DNA of 64,000 nt from Nitrospira sp. ND1 (GTDB lineage Bacteria > Nitrospirota > Nitrospiria > Nitrospirales > Nitrospiraceae), in the NCBI RefSeq assembly GCF_900170025.1, contig NZ_FWEX01000005.1:1-64000 (forward strand), written 5' to 3'. The translations under genes and the position numbers were made by a program. This document shows positions 1 to 9,339 of the stretch, piece by piece. The notes beneath the pieces are model-generated. The model searched no databases and was not told the DNA's origin. It was given only the letters and a program-made list of their open reading frames with translations. Each line of letters starts with the position of its first letter. Position 1 is the first letter of the stretch.

Positions 1-127
1 AGAGCTCCTACCGGCTCAAGGAGAAGCTGAAAGCGGGGCTCGTGCGAATGGACGACGCGACGACGACGTAATCCGGGTGGGGAATTTTCGATGCCCCGAA
101 CTGAGGACATTTGGGTGACCCTTGACA
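1..127 (+). mobile_element. Right end of an IS21-type insertion sequence (partial)
   Basis: This stretch holds the last codons of an IstB-like reading frame followed by about 56 bases of non-coding sequence ending in ...TTGACA. Read from the other strand the end starts TGTCAAGGGTCACCC, matching the TG...CA termini of IS21-family elements. The sequence GGGGAATTTTCGATGCCCC inside it resembles IS21 end sequences. At about position 128 homology to an IS3-family transposase begins abruptly on the opposite strand, so this appears to be an IS21 copy inserted into an IS3 copy. The rest of the element lies outside the window, so the assignment is provisional. Confidence 0.45.
3..71 (+). CDS. C-terminal end of an IstB-like IS21 helper ATPase (partial)
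   Basis: Only the last 22 residues are present, ending SSYRLKEKLKAGLVRMDDAT-TT before a TAA stop. The SYRLKEK pattern near the end is typical of the C-terminus of IstB, the AAA+ helper of IS21 transposition. Too little sequence is present to confirm the family. The nearby putative IS21 terminus 56 bases downstream supports it. Confidence 0.4.
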   Translation, partial: SSYRLKEKLKAGLVRMDDATTT

Positions 128-591
128 CGCGAGTACAGATCCAGCAGCACGGCCAGATACAGCCAGCCCTCCAGCGTCCAGACGTAGGTGATATCGCCGG
201 CCCAGACTCGGTTGGGCTGTGGCACTCTGAACTGACGGTCAAGCGTGTTTGCCGCCACGGGCAAGCCGTGCGACGAGTACGTCGTGGCCCGCCACTTCTT
301 CACGGTCTTGGCCCGGAGGCCATCGTGGCGCATCAGCCGCGCCACGCGATGCTCTCCCACCTGGTGGCCCTGCTTGCGGAGCGCCCGCCAGATGCTCGGA
401 CTGCCGTAGGTCTGGCGACTGTCCTGATGGAGCACGCGGATGGTGACCAGGAGCGTCCGATTGGCGGCCGCCCGCCGACTCTCGGGACGTCCGCGCCACG
501 CATAATACCCCGCAGGGGAAACCGCCAGTGCTCGGCACATGAGGCGGATCGGATAGCGACGGTCGTGTTCCTGAATGACTCGGTATCTCAT
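128..591 (-). pseudogene. IS3-family transposase OrfB, 3'-truncated
   Basis: OrfB of an IS3/IS911-type transposase. It has the N-terminal HTH_21 region (YGSPSIWRALRKQG...) and the start of the rve DDE integrase core with the first catalytic Asp (NRVWAGDITYV) and the block ending LDLYSR. After this Arg the similarity stops; the frame runs on into foreign sequence as far as position 16. The second Asp and the Glu of the DDE triad are therefore lost and the protein should be inactive. The ATG overlaps the orfA stop (ATGA), the usual arrangement for coupled or frameshifted IS3 translation. Confidence 0.7.
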
Positions 592-905
592 CGCGACTCC
601 TTCGCGAAGAACGCCGCCGCACGCTTTAAAAAATCCCGCTCCTGCTTCAGCACGGCATTTTCACGCCGGAGCTGGATCAGTTCCGCCTGTTCGGCCCGGA
701 GAGATTGCCGGGTCTGTCCACGCTCCTCTGCCTGCTGCTGCTCCGCTCGCCATCGGTAGAGGAGATGATCGGCAATCCCCAGATCCCGCGCCACCTGGGC
801 GACGGGATGCCCTGACTCCCGGACTAACCGCACGGCTTCTTCCTTGAACGTCTCCGTATACGACCGTCGTGTCTTCGTGCTCATCCTGTCCTCCGATTTT
901 CTCAT
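588..905 (-). CDS. IS3-family transposase OrfA
   Basis: A 105-residue DNA-binding subunit of an IS3-type transposase. The N-terminal helix-turn-helix (TETFKEEAVRLVRESG followed by QVARDLGIADHLLYRW) is characteristic, and a leucine-zipper-like coiled coil follows (IQLRRENAVLKQERDFLKRA). It normally binds the terminal repeats and is fused to OrfB by a programmed frameshift. Start at ATG 905 or at the internal ATG after MRKSEDR. It is intact, but its partner OrfB is truncated. Confidence 0.85.
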   Translation of the reverse strand: MRKSEDRMSTKTRRSYTETFKEEAVRLVRESGHPVAQVARDLGIADHLLYRWRAEQQQAEERGQTRQSLRAEQAELIQLRRENAVLKQERDFLKRAAAFFAKESR

Positions 906-1063
906 TCTCCCACGTATGGAAGTGTTTGTGAAATCGGGGGAAGGTCACTCTAAAGAGTTACCGATTCTGAGGACTAGGCCTCTCACCAACCTCAGCATAT
1001 AGTTGAGAACAAGAGCGACTCAACTCACCCGTGCTGGTCCCAGTGAGAGACAAAGGAGGCGCG

Positions 1064-1441
1064 ATGAAAAATCGATATAGCCAGCGAGTATCAGTAGATT
1101 GTTCCGCCATGTTTGCCGGGGAAAACGTTGTTTCCGAAGGGCGGATTCTCGACCTCTCCCTCCCAGGATGCCTCATGGAAAGCTCGAAAAAGATGTCCGC
1201 CGGTGAATATATCCAACTTCGGTTATTTCTGCCGGACCACCAGGCTCCGCTACATGTCGCACTTGCCGCCATCAGATGGGCCGAAGGCTCGAAGGTTGGC
1301 ATCGAGTTCATCCGCACATCCCAATCTGAACAACATCGACTTGAACAATTCGTGCGGCGGAGTTCCAGATGCGATGCTTCATCGACATTGAGCGATAGGG
1401 GTGTCCTTGCTGGAACAGCGTGGAATGAGAAACAGTCGTAG
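1064..1441 (+). CDS. PilZ domain protein, probable c-di-GMP receptor
   Basis: A small protein of about 125 residues made almost entirely of one PilZ domain. It shows both c-di-GMP contact motifs: RxxxR (RYSQR, residues 4-8) and DxSxxG (DLSLPG, about residue 31). The start at 1064 is chosen over an upstream GTG because AAAGGAGG lies at the right distance (1052-1059). No output domain is attached, so it probably acts by protein-protein contact. A second PilZ protein follows in the same direction, and a GlrR-type regulator converges from the other side. Confidence 0.8.
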   Translation: MKNRYSQRVSVDCSAMFAGENVVSEGRILDLSLPGCLMESSKKMSAGEYIQLRLFLPDHQAPLHVALAAIRWAEGSKVGIEFIRTSQSEQHRLEQFVRRSSRCDASSTLSDRGVLAGTAWNEKQS

Positions 1442-1478
1442 CTGTTTCCGCAGATTGATCCCCAGGGAAGTACTTGCC

Positions 1479-1820
1479 ATGCCGAAACACTTCAAACTCC
1501 GTACTTACCAGAGAGCCATGATTTGCGGAACGGGATACTATCTCTCGGAAGATTTTCTGGGGAAAGGCACCGTCTGGGATATGTCATCGGGAGGATGGCG
1601 TATCCAAGGAGACCATCAAGTCAAGATCGGCATGCTACTCACCCTGCGAATGGAGCTGCCTGAGGAGAAAATGCCGTTGGAAATCGAGCAGGCTGTTGTT
1701 CAGTGGGTCAGCGGAGAGGACTTTGGAGTCCGTATCAAGAAAATCCGTCGGTCGGCGGCCATTAAACTAGAGCGTCTTATGGGACACCACCTGTGCATAC
1801 TTCCTCCTGTCGAGCACTAG
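1479..1820 (+). CDS. PilZ domain protein, second copy
   Basis: About 113 residues with a single PilZ domain. The RxxxR motif reads RTYQR near residue 8 and the DxSxxG motif reads DMSSGG near residue 37, so c-di-GMP binding looks intact. The gene follows the first PilZ gene by 37 bases and is probably co-transcribed. Sequence similarity between the two is low apart from the motifs, so it is not a recent duplication. Start at ATG 1479 is preferred because the longer frame (from 1401) overlaps the upstream gene and adds no recognisable domain. It ends 4 bases inside the convergent regulator gene. Confidence 0.75.
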   Translation: MPKHFKLRTYQRAMICGTGYYLSEDFLGKGTVWDMSSGGWRIQGDHQVKIGMLLTLRMELPEEKMPLEIEQAVVQWVSGEDFGVRIKKIRRSAAIKLERLMGHHLCILPPVEH

Positions 1821-3232
1821 ACATCCTTCACCTCTTCCGTCGCTTCTTCCAGATCAGTAAGATCAAGATCTGCGCGTTCCTTCAACATGGAGGGATGCAA
1901 CCCATACTTCTTCAGCATCTTGTAGAAATCCGCCCGATATCTCCCGGCGAATTGTGCAGCCCGCGAAATATTCCCGCCCGTCATTTGCAGCACATTACGC
2001 AAATAGGAGCGTTCAAACTCTTCCTTCGCCTCGGTTAGTGGCTTCAAGCCGATATCTGACGCCACACCAGCCGTAGGGAGTAACTCTGGCAATACCATAT
2101 CTTGCCGGGACATTACGACAGCCTTTTCGACAGCATTTTCGAGCTCTCGCACATTGCCAGGCCATGGATACACCATGAGTCGATGCATGGCTGCAGGAGT
2201 AAAGCCACGAACATCCTTATTCGAACGTTTAGCGCTCTGCTTCAAAAAATGCTGCGCAAGAAGCGGAATATCGTCTTTCCGCTCCCGCAGCGGGGGGATA
2301 GCTAGAGGGACTACGGATACTCGGTAGTAGAGGTCATGACGGAAGGTTCCGGCTTTTACGCTTTCTGTCAGGTCCTTGTTCGTGGCTGTAATGATGCGCA
2401 CGTCTACCTTGGTTGCGTAGTCCGCCCCCACCTCCCGCACTTCTCGCTCCTGTACCGCACGTAGAAGTTTCACTTGCATGGGTAAGGACATTTCAGCAAT
2501 CTCGTCGAGAAAGAGAGTGCCCCCATTCGCACTTTGGAAGAGACCTCGCTTGGCCGCGACTGCATTGGTGAAGGCGCCGCGAATATGTCCGAATAATTCA
2601 CTTTCAAAGAGGGTCTCGCTGATTGCCGCACAATTTAAGGCTACAAATGGCCCTTTGGAACGACGACTATTGGCATGAAGTACGCGCGCGAGCACTTCTT
2701 TCCCAGTTCCGGTCTCTCCGGTCAACAGAACGGTCGCATCTGAATCTGCAATCTGCGCAACTTGCTGGAACAATCGTTGCATTGCGGGACTTCTGGCAAT
2801 CACGTTCTCCAGTCCGTATAGCTCCTTGACTAAAGATTTTAGGCGCTGAATCTCACGCGTCATTCGTAACTGAATCAGCGCCTTGTCGAGGGTCGCCTTT
2901 AGTTCTTTATCATCGAACGGCTTCGTCAGGTAGCCGAAAGCCCCGCGTTGCATCGCCTCGACGGCATTGGGAATGCTCCCATGAGCCGTAAGAATGATGA
3001 CCGGCAGGCCCGGCTGGATCTGCATGAGTTCTTCGGTCAAGGCCAACCCATCTTCAGCTCGCAACCTCAAGTCAGTAATAGCGATGTCAAACGTTTCCTG
3101 CCGAGCAGCCGTGAGCGCATCGCGACCACCGGTGCACGGCGTCACAGAAAACCCAAGCGCCGACAGCCGCATCCTCAACAGATGCAACAATCCTTCGTCA
3201 TCATCTACAACGAGAATGCGTTCCTGCTCCAT
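1817..3232 (-). CDS. glrR: Sigma-54-dependent response regulator, GlrR (QseF)-like
   Basis: A 471-residue NtrC-family activator. Residues 1-120 are a receiver with acidic cluster DDDE at 10-13 and phospho-acceptor Asp54 (TDLRL). Residues about 145-370 are the AAA+ domain with Walker A GETGTGKE and Walker [10 protein letters not shown]. The sigma-54 contact loop reads GAFTNA instead of the canonical GAFTGA. The C-terminus (about 405-455) carries a Fis-type HTH of the GlrR kind. It is the last gene of a kinase-lipoprotein-regulator operon in the same order as glrK-qseG-glrR of enterobacteria. It should activate sigma-54 promoters in response to cell-envelope signals. Confidence 0.8.
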   Translation of the reverse strand: MEQERILVVDDDEGLLHLLRMRLSALGFSVTPCTGGRDALTAARQETFDIAITDLRLRAEDGLALTEELMQIQPGLPVIILTAHGSIPNAVEAMQRGAFGYLTKPFDDKELKATLDKALIQLRMTREIQRLKSLVKELYGLENVIARSPAMQRLFQQVAQIADSDATVLLTGETGTGKEVLARVLHANSRRSKGPFVALNCAAISETLFESELFGHIRGAFTNAVAAKRGLFQSANGGTLFLDEIAEMSLPMQVKLLRAVQEREVREVGADYATKVDVRIITATNKDLTESVKAGTFRHDLYYRVSVVPLAIPPLRERKDDIPLLAQHFLKQSAKRSNKDVRGFTPAAMHRLMVYPWPGNVRELENAVEKAVVMSRQDMVLPELLPTAGVASDIGLKPLTEAKEEFERSYLRNVLQMTGGNISRAAQFAGRYRADFYKMLKKYGLHPSMLKERADLDLTDLEEATEEVKDV

Positions 3233-3240
3233 GACGGCCC

Positions 3241-4041
3241 CTAGGGTTTGGAGGACTCCGGCTGTTGAGGTGAAAAAACATTCGACGGAGGTTTGATCGG
3301 GCGGGTCTTTCCCCTCATTTCCTGATCAATGCGCTTGAGGGCTTCTAACTGACTCGTGAGCTCCTCAATTTTTCTATCTCGATCACTGACTTGTCGTTGC
3401 AAGCTTTGGAGCGTAGCCGGCTCGACCGACATCCGCGGGTGTTCTCTTCTGGAATTGAACAATTCCGCCTTCCGCTCCTGGTCTTGAAGTTCCCGTTGCA
3501 ACGCCTCGAGCGACTGAGCCTCACTATCCTGCAGCGCCCGTAATTGCTGAATTGTGAGTTCGCGATCAAGCAAGTCGTGTACGGTCCGCTCAATTGCCTG
3601 GGCCAAAAGCCTCTGTGTATGTGCAGTAGCCGGAGCATTCCAGACGGAACGCATCCAGGACTGATCGGCAGGCACTTCTTCTGACTGCAACAATTGCAGC
3701 CAGAGGCGACTCGACGCTGCCAGCTGACTCTTCGGCGCGACAGCAATAACTTTCTCAAAATACTGGCTTGCTGACTCCCGACTTTCATACAGAGACGCCA
3801 AGGCACGCGTGAAGAATACATGATCGCAGGTATTCTTACTAGCGCATTTTGGCACTAACTGGATTTCTTTACGTATAATGGCCTGCAACGCCTTTCCGTC
3901 GCTGCCATCACCATAAAAATAGGGTGTCTGGCCGGGGGGCGGAGACACAGTGCTGCAGGCTGACAAGAGGCCGAGTCCTAGCAGTACTGCCATGTTTCGC
4001 AGATGCCACACTATGCCAGTATCCCCGGTTTTGTCAGACAC
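3241..4041 (-). CDS. Lipoprotein of the GlrK/GlrR operon, QseG-like
   Basis: A 266-residue predicted lipoprotein: a short hydrophobic segment (MAVLLGLGLLSAC) ends in a lipobox with Cys at about residue 29. The body is helical, with a coiled coil in the second half (about 170-245, repeated Glu, Gln and Leu). Its position between the kinase and the regulator genes matches QseG, which in enterobacteria connects the envelope to GlrK. The start is uncertain: the GTG at 4041 supplies the positive n-region but has no clear ribosome site and overlaps the kinase gene; ATG at 3990 is the alternative. Sequence similarity to QseG cannot be judged by eye beyond architecture. Confidence 0.6.
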   Translation of the reverse strand: MSDKTGDTGIVWHLRNMAVLLGLGLLSACSTVSPPPGQTPYFYGDGSDGKALQAIIRKEIQLVPKCASKNTCDHVFFTRALASLYESRESASQYFEKVIAVAPKSQLAASSRLWLQLLQSEEVPADQSWMRSVWNAPATAHTQRLLAQAIERTVHDLLDRELTIQQLRALQDSEAQSLEALQRELQDQERKAELFNSRREHPRMSVEPATLQSLQRQVSDRDRKIEELTSQLEALKRIDQEMRGKTRPIKPPSNVFSPQQPESSKP

Positions 4042-5483
4042 AAAATGAACCGCACAGTCGTTCCTTTTCCGACTTTACTTTCGACCCAGATACGCCCACC
4101 ATGGGCTTCCACTACCTTTTTGGCCAGCGCAAGCCCCAATCCACTGCCGACCGAGACATGTCGTGTCTTGGTGCGGCCCTGATAAAAGCGCTCGAAAATA
4201 TGCGGAACTTCCTCCGTCGGTATACCCGGCCCACAGTCTGTCACATCGACGAACAGCAACCCTTCATCACGCCGCGGCTCCATGTGCAACTTCACGGCCG
4301 CCCCCTCCGGGCTGTACTTCAACGCATTCGAGAGCAGATTGTCCAGCACTTGTTCGATACGAGCGCTATCAGCCCTCACCCAATGGCGTTCGACCGGAGC
4401 TTCGACCAGGAGTCGCACTTGTTTCGCATCCGCCAACAACCTGATTTTATTGACTGAGATGTCAGCGACCCGCCTCAGGTCGGTCGGAGCAAACCGGTAC
4501 TCCATCATGCCGGACTCCATTTTCGACAAGTCGAGAATGGTCGAAATGAGGTACATCAACCGTCGGCTACTGTCGGACATGATCCGCAATGTCGTCCGCT
4601 GGTCCTGCGTCAGCGGGCCGGGAATTTCATCCAAGAGAAGATGGGTCCCCTCCTGAATCGAAGCCATCGGCGTACGCAGTTCATGGGACACATGGGCAAG
4701 AAACTCGCTCTTGATATCGTCGAGTTGCTGCAGCCTGGCCCCCATCCACTTCACCGTATCACCCAATTCTCGAAGTTCACGGGGTGCCTGACCATCCATT
4801 GTCGCCCGGAAATTCCCCTGCCCCATTTCCTGAATCGTCGACTGCAGTCGGCGCAACGGTCGCAGGATATTGTAACTTGCCACCGCAGCCATACCGAGCC
4901 CGAACATCAATGCCACCAACACCAACTGCCGTGTGACCGCTTCTGCATGAACTGAGCTCGCATGCGACTCATTCACCCCCACTGCGATACGCGCCTCATG
5001 GAGCCCGATGTACTGCTGTAGAGTCGACGCCATCTTCCCGGCCAGAGCGTCTCTCCGTTCATCATAGGCTGCGCTCGATTCCGCGGGTCGCCCAACGCCC
5101 TCAGCAAGTTGGGTGTGAAAAAGAGCCAAATGCGCCTGCTGGATCCGCTCGACTTCCCTCACCAACCGGATCTCCGGCTCGGAGGTGTCCCGCATGAGCA
5201 AGCCTTGCAAGACCAGTTGAAAATCTTTGCTTTCGGCGTCGAAGTGCTCGAGAAACGTGGCGGCCGGCACAGCCACATACTTTTTCTCGCTCTGAACTTG
5301 CTCGTAAAACGAGCTCAGCAGCCGTTTGGCCGACTCAATTTCAGGATGATGATGGGAGCCGACCTCGGTATTGAGGCCGGCCAATGTTCGAATTTGCAAC
5401 AAAGCATAAATGTTGACGGCTGTCATCACCGCGATGATGACCACATACGTCAGAATCAGTCGCCAGAAAATCGAGAGGCGCAC
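4011..5483 (-). CDS. glrK: Membrane sensor histidine kinase, GlrK (QseE)-like
   Basis: About 490 residues. From the N-terminus: a transmembrane helix (RLILTYVVIIAVMTAVNIYA), a periplasmic sensor region of about 140 residues, a second helix (LVLVALMFGLGMAAVA), a HAMP linker, a HisKA dimerisation domain with phospho-acceptor His in FLAHVSHELRTPM, and a HATPase_c domain with N box DNLLSNALKYSP, G1 DCGPGIP and G2 GSGLGLALAKK. The GTG at 5483 is chosen because GGGGAGGA precedes it at good distance; the longer ATG frame has no such site. It is the first gene of the operon and the cognate partner of the downstream GlrR-like regulator. Confidence 0.8.
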   Translation of the reverse strand: MRLSIFWRLILTYVVIIAVMTAVNIYALLQIRTLAGLNTEVGSHHHPEIESAKRLLSSFYEQVQSEKKYVAVPAATFLEHFDAESKDFQLVLQGLLMRDTSEPEIRLVREVERIQQAHLALFHTQLAEGVGRPAESSAAYDERRDALAGKMASTLQQYIGLHEARIAVGVNESHASSVHAEAVTRQLVLVALMFGLGMAAVASYNILRPLRRLQSTIQEMGQGNFRATMDGQAPRELRELGDTVKWMGARLQQLDDIKSEFLAHVSHELRTPMASIQEGTHLLLDEIPGPLTQDQRTTLRIMSDSSRRLMYLISTILDLSKMESGMMEYRFAPTDLRRVADISVNKIRLLADAKQVRLLVEAPVERHWVRADSARIEQVLDNLLSNALKYSPEGAAVKLHMEPRRDEGLLFVDVTDCGPGIPTEEVPHIFERFYQGRTKTRHVSVGSGLGLALAKKVVEAHGGRIWVESKVGKGTTVRFILCLTKPGILA

Positions 5484-5629
5484 GACGGCGCATCCTCCCC
5501 GGTGAACCGCACGAGAACCAGAGCAATCGGCAGTGCAGGTTAAGCCATACACCACTTCGTGCACACCCTCAACAAGTTCTCCATATTGTGCAACGCACAG
5601 GGATGGATTCTGGATGGCTGGTACGCCTC

Positions 5630-6448
5630 CTATCGGGCGGAGTCGTGGAACTGCGATTGATACAAACGTTGTCGTCTGGAGGTTGCGGATAGGGCAACAA
5701 ACAGGTGGCCGCGAAAGATCAGCATGCCGACCATGAGCGGTGGGGTCAGCAGCAGCGCGATCATGCCGGTCAGTTCCGCTGAAATCCCGAAATCTGTCAG
5801 CCAGGCGCTGAGCACGGTAAACGGCACAAACACCAGTTGAATGAAATCCAACCCGGCCCCCCGCCCCAGCTGACTGGATAGTTTAAAAAAGAGGGAGAGT
5901 CCAAGAGGCGCCAGTACCAAGGCCATGGGCAGGAACCATTCGATCCAGTTATCGAGCACGAAATCGTAACTCCGCTTCAAAACATCAAGGGGCGAATCGT
6001 GCCGGGTGAGATAAATGACTTCCGGGGCTGGATTCAGAAGGATAAACACGAGCAGCAAGCAGGCCGTGACTAGAAACTGGCTGTCAGGGTTCGCGCGCAG
6101 GCTCGTATCCAGCAGCAAGGTGGGAATCCACAACACGAACCCGACGCTTATCACGTCCCAGAAATAGTGCCCCATACTCTCGATCACGTCGCCGAGGGTA
6201 ATGGCCCGCATACCCTTAATCGCCTGCTCGATCAAGCTGAGGATAGCCCCGATCAAGCAGGCATTGACCGCACCCAGCAGAAACCCGCCCAGCATCCCCA
6301 GGGGGCGGGCGATCTGGTGAGCCAATAACATGAGCAGCGTAAATACAATCACGGCGGGTATCGCCAGCCATCCACGGACCAGGGAACGACTGGTGGCGTG
6401 CAGGGCCTCCCGATAGAGATGCAGGGTAGAGGTCACGACAGTCAGCAT
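5630..6448 (-). CDS. Integral membrane protein of unknown function
   Basis: A 272-residue protein with about six hydrophobic stretches, for example AIPAVIVFTLLMLLAHQIA, LGGFLLGAVNACLIGAILSL and FLVTACLLLVFILL. No catalytic motif is recognised. A central charged segment (EVIYLTRHDSPLDVLKRSYD) is probably cytoplasmic. It lies 146 bases upstream of the kinase gene on the same strand and could share its transcript, and is divergent from clpB. No Shine-Dalgarno sequence precedes the ATG on this strand. Confidence 0.6.
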   Translation of the reverse strand: MLTVVTSTLHLYREALHATSRSLVRGWLAIPAVIVFTLLMLLAHQIARPLGMLGGFLLGAVNACLIGAILSLIEQAIKGMRAITLGDVIESMGHYFWDVISVGFVLWIPTLLLDTSLRANPDSQFLVTACLLLVFILLNPAPEVIYLTRHDSPLDVLKRSYDFVLDNWIEWFLPMALVLAPLGLSLFFKLSSQLGRGAGLDFIQLVFVPFTVLSAWLTDFGISAELTGMIALLLTPPLMVGMLIFRGHLFVALSATSRRQRLYQSQFHDSAR

Positions 6449-6614
6449 GGATCAATCGAAAGGAGGTAGATGTTCATCTCAGAATGCCTCCGCCTGGAGA
6501 ACCCTGTTCCATCTATCGGAGGCGGACAATAAGCCGGATACACCCGACAGGTCAAGTCGATCAGCACTGCCCTTGGATCTGGAAGCGTCGCGGGATACAG
6601 CCCGCCACGCGCTA

Positions 6615-6642
6615 TTGACTTGCGCGTCGATATGATTATGTT
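6615..6642 (+). promoter_or_regulatory. Sigma-70-type promoter upstream of clpB
   Basis: TTGACT (6615-6620), a 16-base spacer and TATGTT (6637-6642) form a fair housekeeping promoter, giving a start near 6649 and a leader of about 29 bases. No heat-shock sigma-32 or CIRCE element was recognised. Confidence 0.45.
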
Positions 6643-6677
6643 CTTTCACTAGATACACCCACCCAGGAGTGAGCCAC

Positions 6678-9272
6678 ATGGATATGAACAGGATGACCAT
6701 CAAGCTACAAGAGGCCTTGCAAAGCGCATCAGCCCTCGCCATGCGCAGGGGGCACCAGGGCATTGATGTCGAACACCTGCTCCTTGTCCTGATGGAGCAA
6801 GAAGGAGGGATTGCGGGATCCTTGTTTGAACAAGCCGGGGTGTCTCCTGCCGCCGTTCGCCAAGCAGCAGAGCAGGCCTTGACCAAGGTGGCTCAAGTGC
6901 ATGGCCCCGGCGCGGCTCCCGGGCAGATTCATCTCACTCCCCGCCTGAGCTCGCTCTTGACTAAAGCTGAAGACCGGATGAAGGAACTCCGTGACGAGTT
7001 CGTGAGTGTTGAGCACATTATCCTGGCAATGGTGGAAGAAGGTGGAATCTTTCGCCGGCTCAATCTCACACACGAACGCCTGCTGACGGCCTTGCAGCAG
7101 GTACGAGGAAATCAACGAGTCACCAGCCAGGACCCGGAAGGCACGTACCAGGCGCTCGAAAAATACGGGCGAGACCTCACGAAACTCGCCGGGCAAGGCA
7201 AGCTGGATCCGGTCATCGGCCGAGATGACGAAATCCGGCGGACCATCCAGATTCTCTCACGTCGCACCAAGAACAATCCCGTCCTCATCGGTGAGCCGGG
7301 TGTCGGCAAAACGGCCATCGTGGAGGGACTTGCACAACGCATCGTCAAAGGCGACGTACCGGAGGGGCTCAAGCAAAAACGCGTGGTCGTCCTCGATATG
7401 GGTGCGCTCGTCGCCGGGGCCAAGTTTCGCGGCGAGTTCGAAGAACGATTAAAAGCCGTCCTCAAGGAAATTCAGTCGGCGCAGGGGCAAGTCTTGCTGT
7501 TCATCGACGAACTCCACACGGTGGTGGGAGCCGGCGCTGCGGAAGGTGCCATGGATGCCGCGAATCTACTCAAGCCTATGCTGGCCAGAGGCGAGATGCA
7601 CCTTATTGGCGCCACCACCCTCGACGAGTATCGTAAACACATCGAGAAAGACGCCGCGTTGGAACGCCGCTTTCAAACGGTCCTCGTGGATCAACCGACC
7701 GTCGAAGATACCATTTCAATCCTCCGCGGCTTGAAAGAACGCTACGAAGTGCACCACGGGGTGCGGATCAAAGACGCGGCGCTGGTTGCAGCAGCCAAAT
7801 TATCGAACCGCTATATCGGTGACCGGTTCCTGCCTGATAAGGCCATCGACCTGGTCGACGAGTCTGCCGCACGCCTTCGAACGGAGATCGACAGCTTGCC
7901 GGCCGAGTTGGACGAAGTCTCGCGCAAGGTGCTTCAGCTTGAGATCGAACGGGAAGCGCTGAAAAAGGAAACGGATGCGGGCAGCAAGGCACGGCTGCAA
8001 TCGATTGAAAAAGAACTGACCGAGAAAAACCGCGATCTCCAGGCGCTCAAGACGCGCTGGGAGTCCGAGAAAAACTCGGTCAGTAAGCTCAGAAAAATCC
8101 GTCAGCAGATCGAAGAAGTGAAACAAAAAATCGAGCAGTTCGAACGAGCGTACGACCTGAATAAGGTCGCTGAGCTGCGCTACGGCGAGTTGCCACGGCT
8201 CGAACGGGAGCTTGAATTGGAACAGCAACACCTCGGCAAGAAACAAAACGAAAGCCGCCTGCTCAAAGAGGAAGTGGATGAGGAGGATATTGCCGCCGTC
8301 GTCAGTCGGTGGACCGGCATTCCCGTTACCCGCCTGGTCGAAGGCGAAATGGAAAAACTCCTTAAGCTGGACGAACTCCTCCACCGACGTGTGGTAGGGC
8401 AGGAGCAGGCTGTCACAGCAGTCGCGGATGCCGTCTTGCGGGCGCGTTCCGGCATCAAGGATCCCAATCGCCCCATCGGATCGTTTTTGTTCCTCGGGCC
8501 CACCGGTGTCGGTAAAACAGAACTGGCGCGGGCGCTATCGGTTACGCTGTTCGATGATGAGTCGAACCTCATCCGCATCGACATGTCAGAGTATATGGAG
8601 AAGCATACGGTCGCGCGACTGATCGGCGCCCCTCCCGGCTATGTCGGTTATGAAGAAGGCGGCCAGCTCACCGAAGCCGTGCGGCGACATCCGTTCTCCT
8701 TGATTCTATTCGACGAAATCGAAAAGGCGCACCATGACGTCTTCAATATCCTCTTACAGGTACTCGACGATGGGCGGCTGACCGATTCCCAGGGCCGAAC
8801 CGTGGACTTTAAGAACACCGTGCTGATCATGACGTCGAACATCGGGAGCCAGCACATCCTGGAAGCACAACAAGCCGGGGCCTCCTATGAAACGATGAAA
8901 GCTCAAGTGACCGGCGAACTACGGGCACACTTCAGGCCTGAATTTTTAAACCGGGTCGATGAAATCGTGGTCTTCCACGCCTTGGGGAACGAACACCTGA
9001 CGAAGATCGTGGACATCCAGCTGGAGCGGTTACGTGCCAGACTGGTGGAGCGGCGGATTACCCTGACGGTGACGCCGGACGCGCTGCAGAACCTCGGGCG
9101 GCGCGGATATGATCCCGTGTATGGGGCGAGGCCGCTGAAGCGGCTCATTCAGCAGGAAATCGAAACCCCTATGGCGCGCCAGCTGATCAAAGGCGAGCTA
9201 CGGGATGGAGATACGGCCGTGGTGGATCTGAAGGACGGGCACATTGCCATCGTACCGACGATCGCGTCATAG
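6678..9272 (+). CDS. clpB: ATP-dependent disaggregase ClpB
   Basis: Full-length Hsp100 disaggregase of about 864 residues. Order: Clp N-domain (residues 1-145), first AAA+ ring with Walker A GEPGVGKT and Walker [11 protein letters not shown], a long coiled-coil middle domain (about 405-525, the DnaK contact that separates ClpB from ClpA/ClpC), second AAA+ ring with Walker A GPTGVGKT and Walker [11 protein letters not shown], and the C-terminal D2-small domain. With DnaK it resolves aggregated protein in the cytoplasm. ATG 6678 is preferred over GTG 6669 because AGGAG at 6665-6669 is correctly spaced for it. Confidence 0.97.
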   Translation: MDMNRMTIKLQEALQSASALAMRRGHQGIDVEHLLLVLMEQEGGIAGSLFEQAGVSPAAVRQAAEQALTKVAQVHGPGAAPGQIHLTPRLSSLLTKAEDRMKELRDEFVSVEHIILAMVEEGGIFRRLNLTHERLLTALQQVRGNQRVTSQDPEGTYQALEKYGRDLTKLAGQGKLDPVIGRDDEIRRTIQILSRRTKNNPVLIGEPGVGKTAIVEGLAQRIVKGDVPEGLKQKRVVVLDMGALVAGAKFRGEFEERLKAVLKEIQSAQGQVLLFIDELHTVVGAGAAEGAMDAANLLKPMLARGEMHLIGATTLDEYRKHIEKDAALERRFQTVLVDQPTVEDTISILRGLKERYEVHHGVRIKDAALVAAAKLSNRYIGDRFLPDKAIDLVDESAARLRTEIDSLPAELDEVSRKVLQLEIEREALKKETDAGSKARLQSIEKELTEKNRDLQALKTRWESEKNSVSKLRKIRQQIEEVKQKIEQFERAYDLNKVAELRYGELPRLERELELEQQHLGKKQNESRLLKEEVDEEDIAAVVSRWTGIPVTRLVEGEMEKLLKLDELLHRRVVGQEQAVTAVADAVLRARSGIKDPNRPIGSFLFLGPTGVGKTELARALSVTLFDDESNLIRIDMSEYMEKHTVARLIGAPPGYVGYEEGGQLTEAVRRHPFSLILFDEIEKAHHDVFNILLQVLDDGRLTDSQGRTVDFKNTVLIMTSNIGSQHILEAQQAGASYETMKAQVTGELRAHFRPEFLNRVDEIVVFHALGNEHLTKIVDIQLERLRARLVERRITLTVTPDALQNLGRRGYDPVYGARPLKRLIQQEIETPMARQLIKGELRDGDTAVVDLKDGHIAIVPTIAS

Positions 9273-9292
9273 ATGACGACCGCACAAGTGTA

Positions 9293-9339
9293 GAGGGGCG
9301 GAACACTCGGACGGCGCTATCCGATGAACACCGCCCCTC
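9293..9339. terminator. Probable bidirectional terminator hairpin after clpB
   Basis: GAGGGGCGG (9293-9301) and CCGCCCCTC (9331-9339) are perfect complements around a 29-base loop that itself contains a small CGGA/TCCG stem. The structure lies between the convergent ends of clpB and the next gene, partly inside the latter's last codons. T tracts are weak. Confidence 0.4.

Larger units (their letters stand above)
128..947 (-). mobile_element. IS3-family insertion sequence, truncated by another IS
   Basis: The element contains an intact orfA (588-905) and the first three quarters or so of orfB. Its outer end is inferred near 947, where the minus strand begins TGACCTTCCCCCG, a plausible IS3-type TG terminus just upstream of orfA. 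The distal part is missing because the sequence switches to an IS21-like end at about 128. The element cannot encode a full integrase domain and is probably immobile unless complemented. Confidence 0.6.

Noticed and set aside
6459-6530. Perfect AAAGGAGG followed by ATG and a 19-codon frame on the plus strand
   Set aside because: The spacing to the ATG is only 3 bases and the peptide ends soon; probably chance near the divergent gene start.
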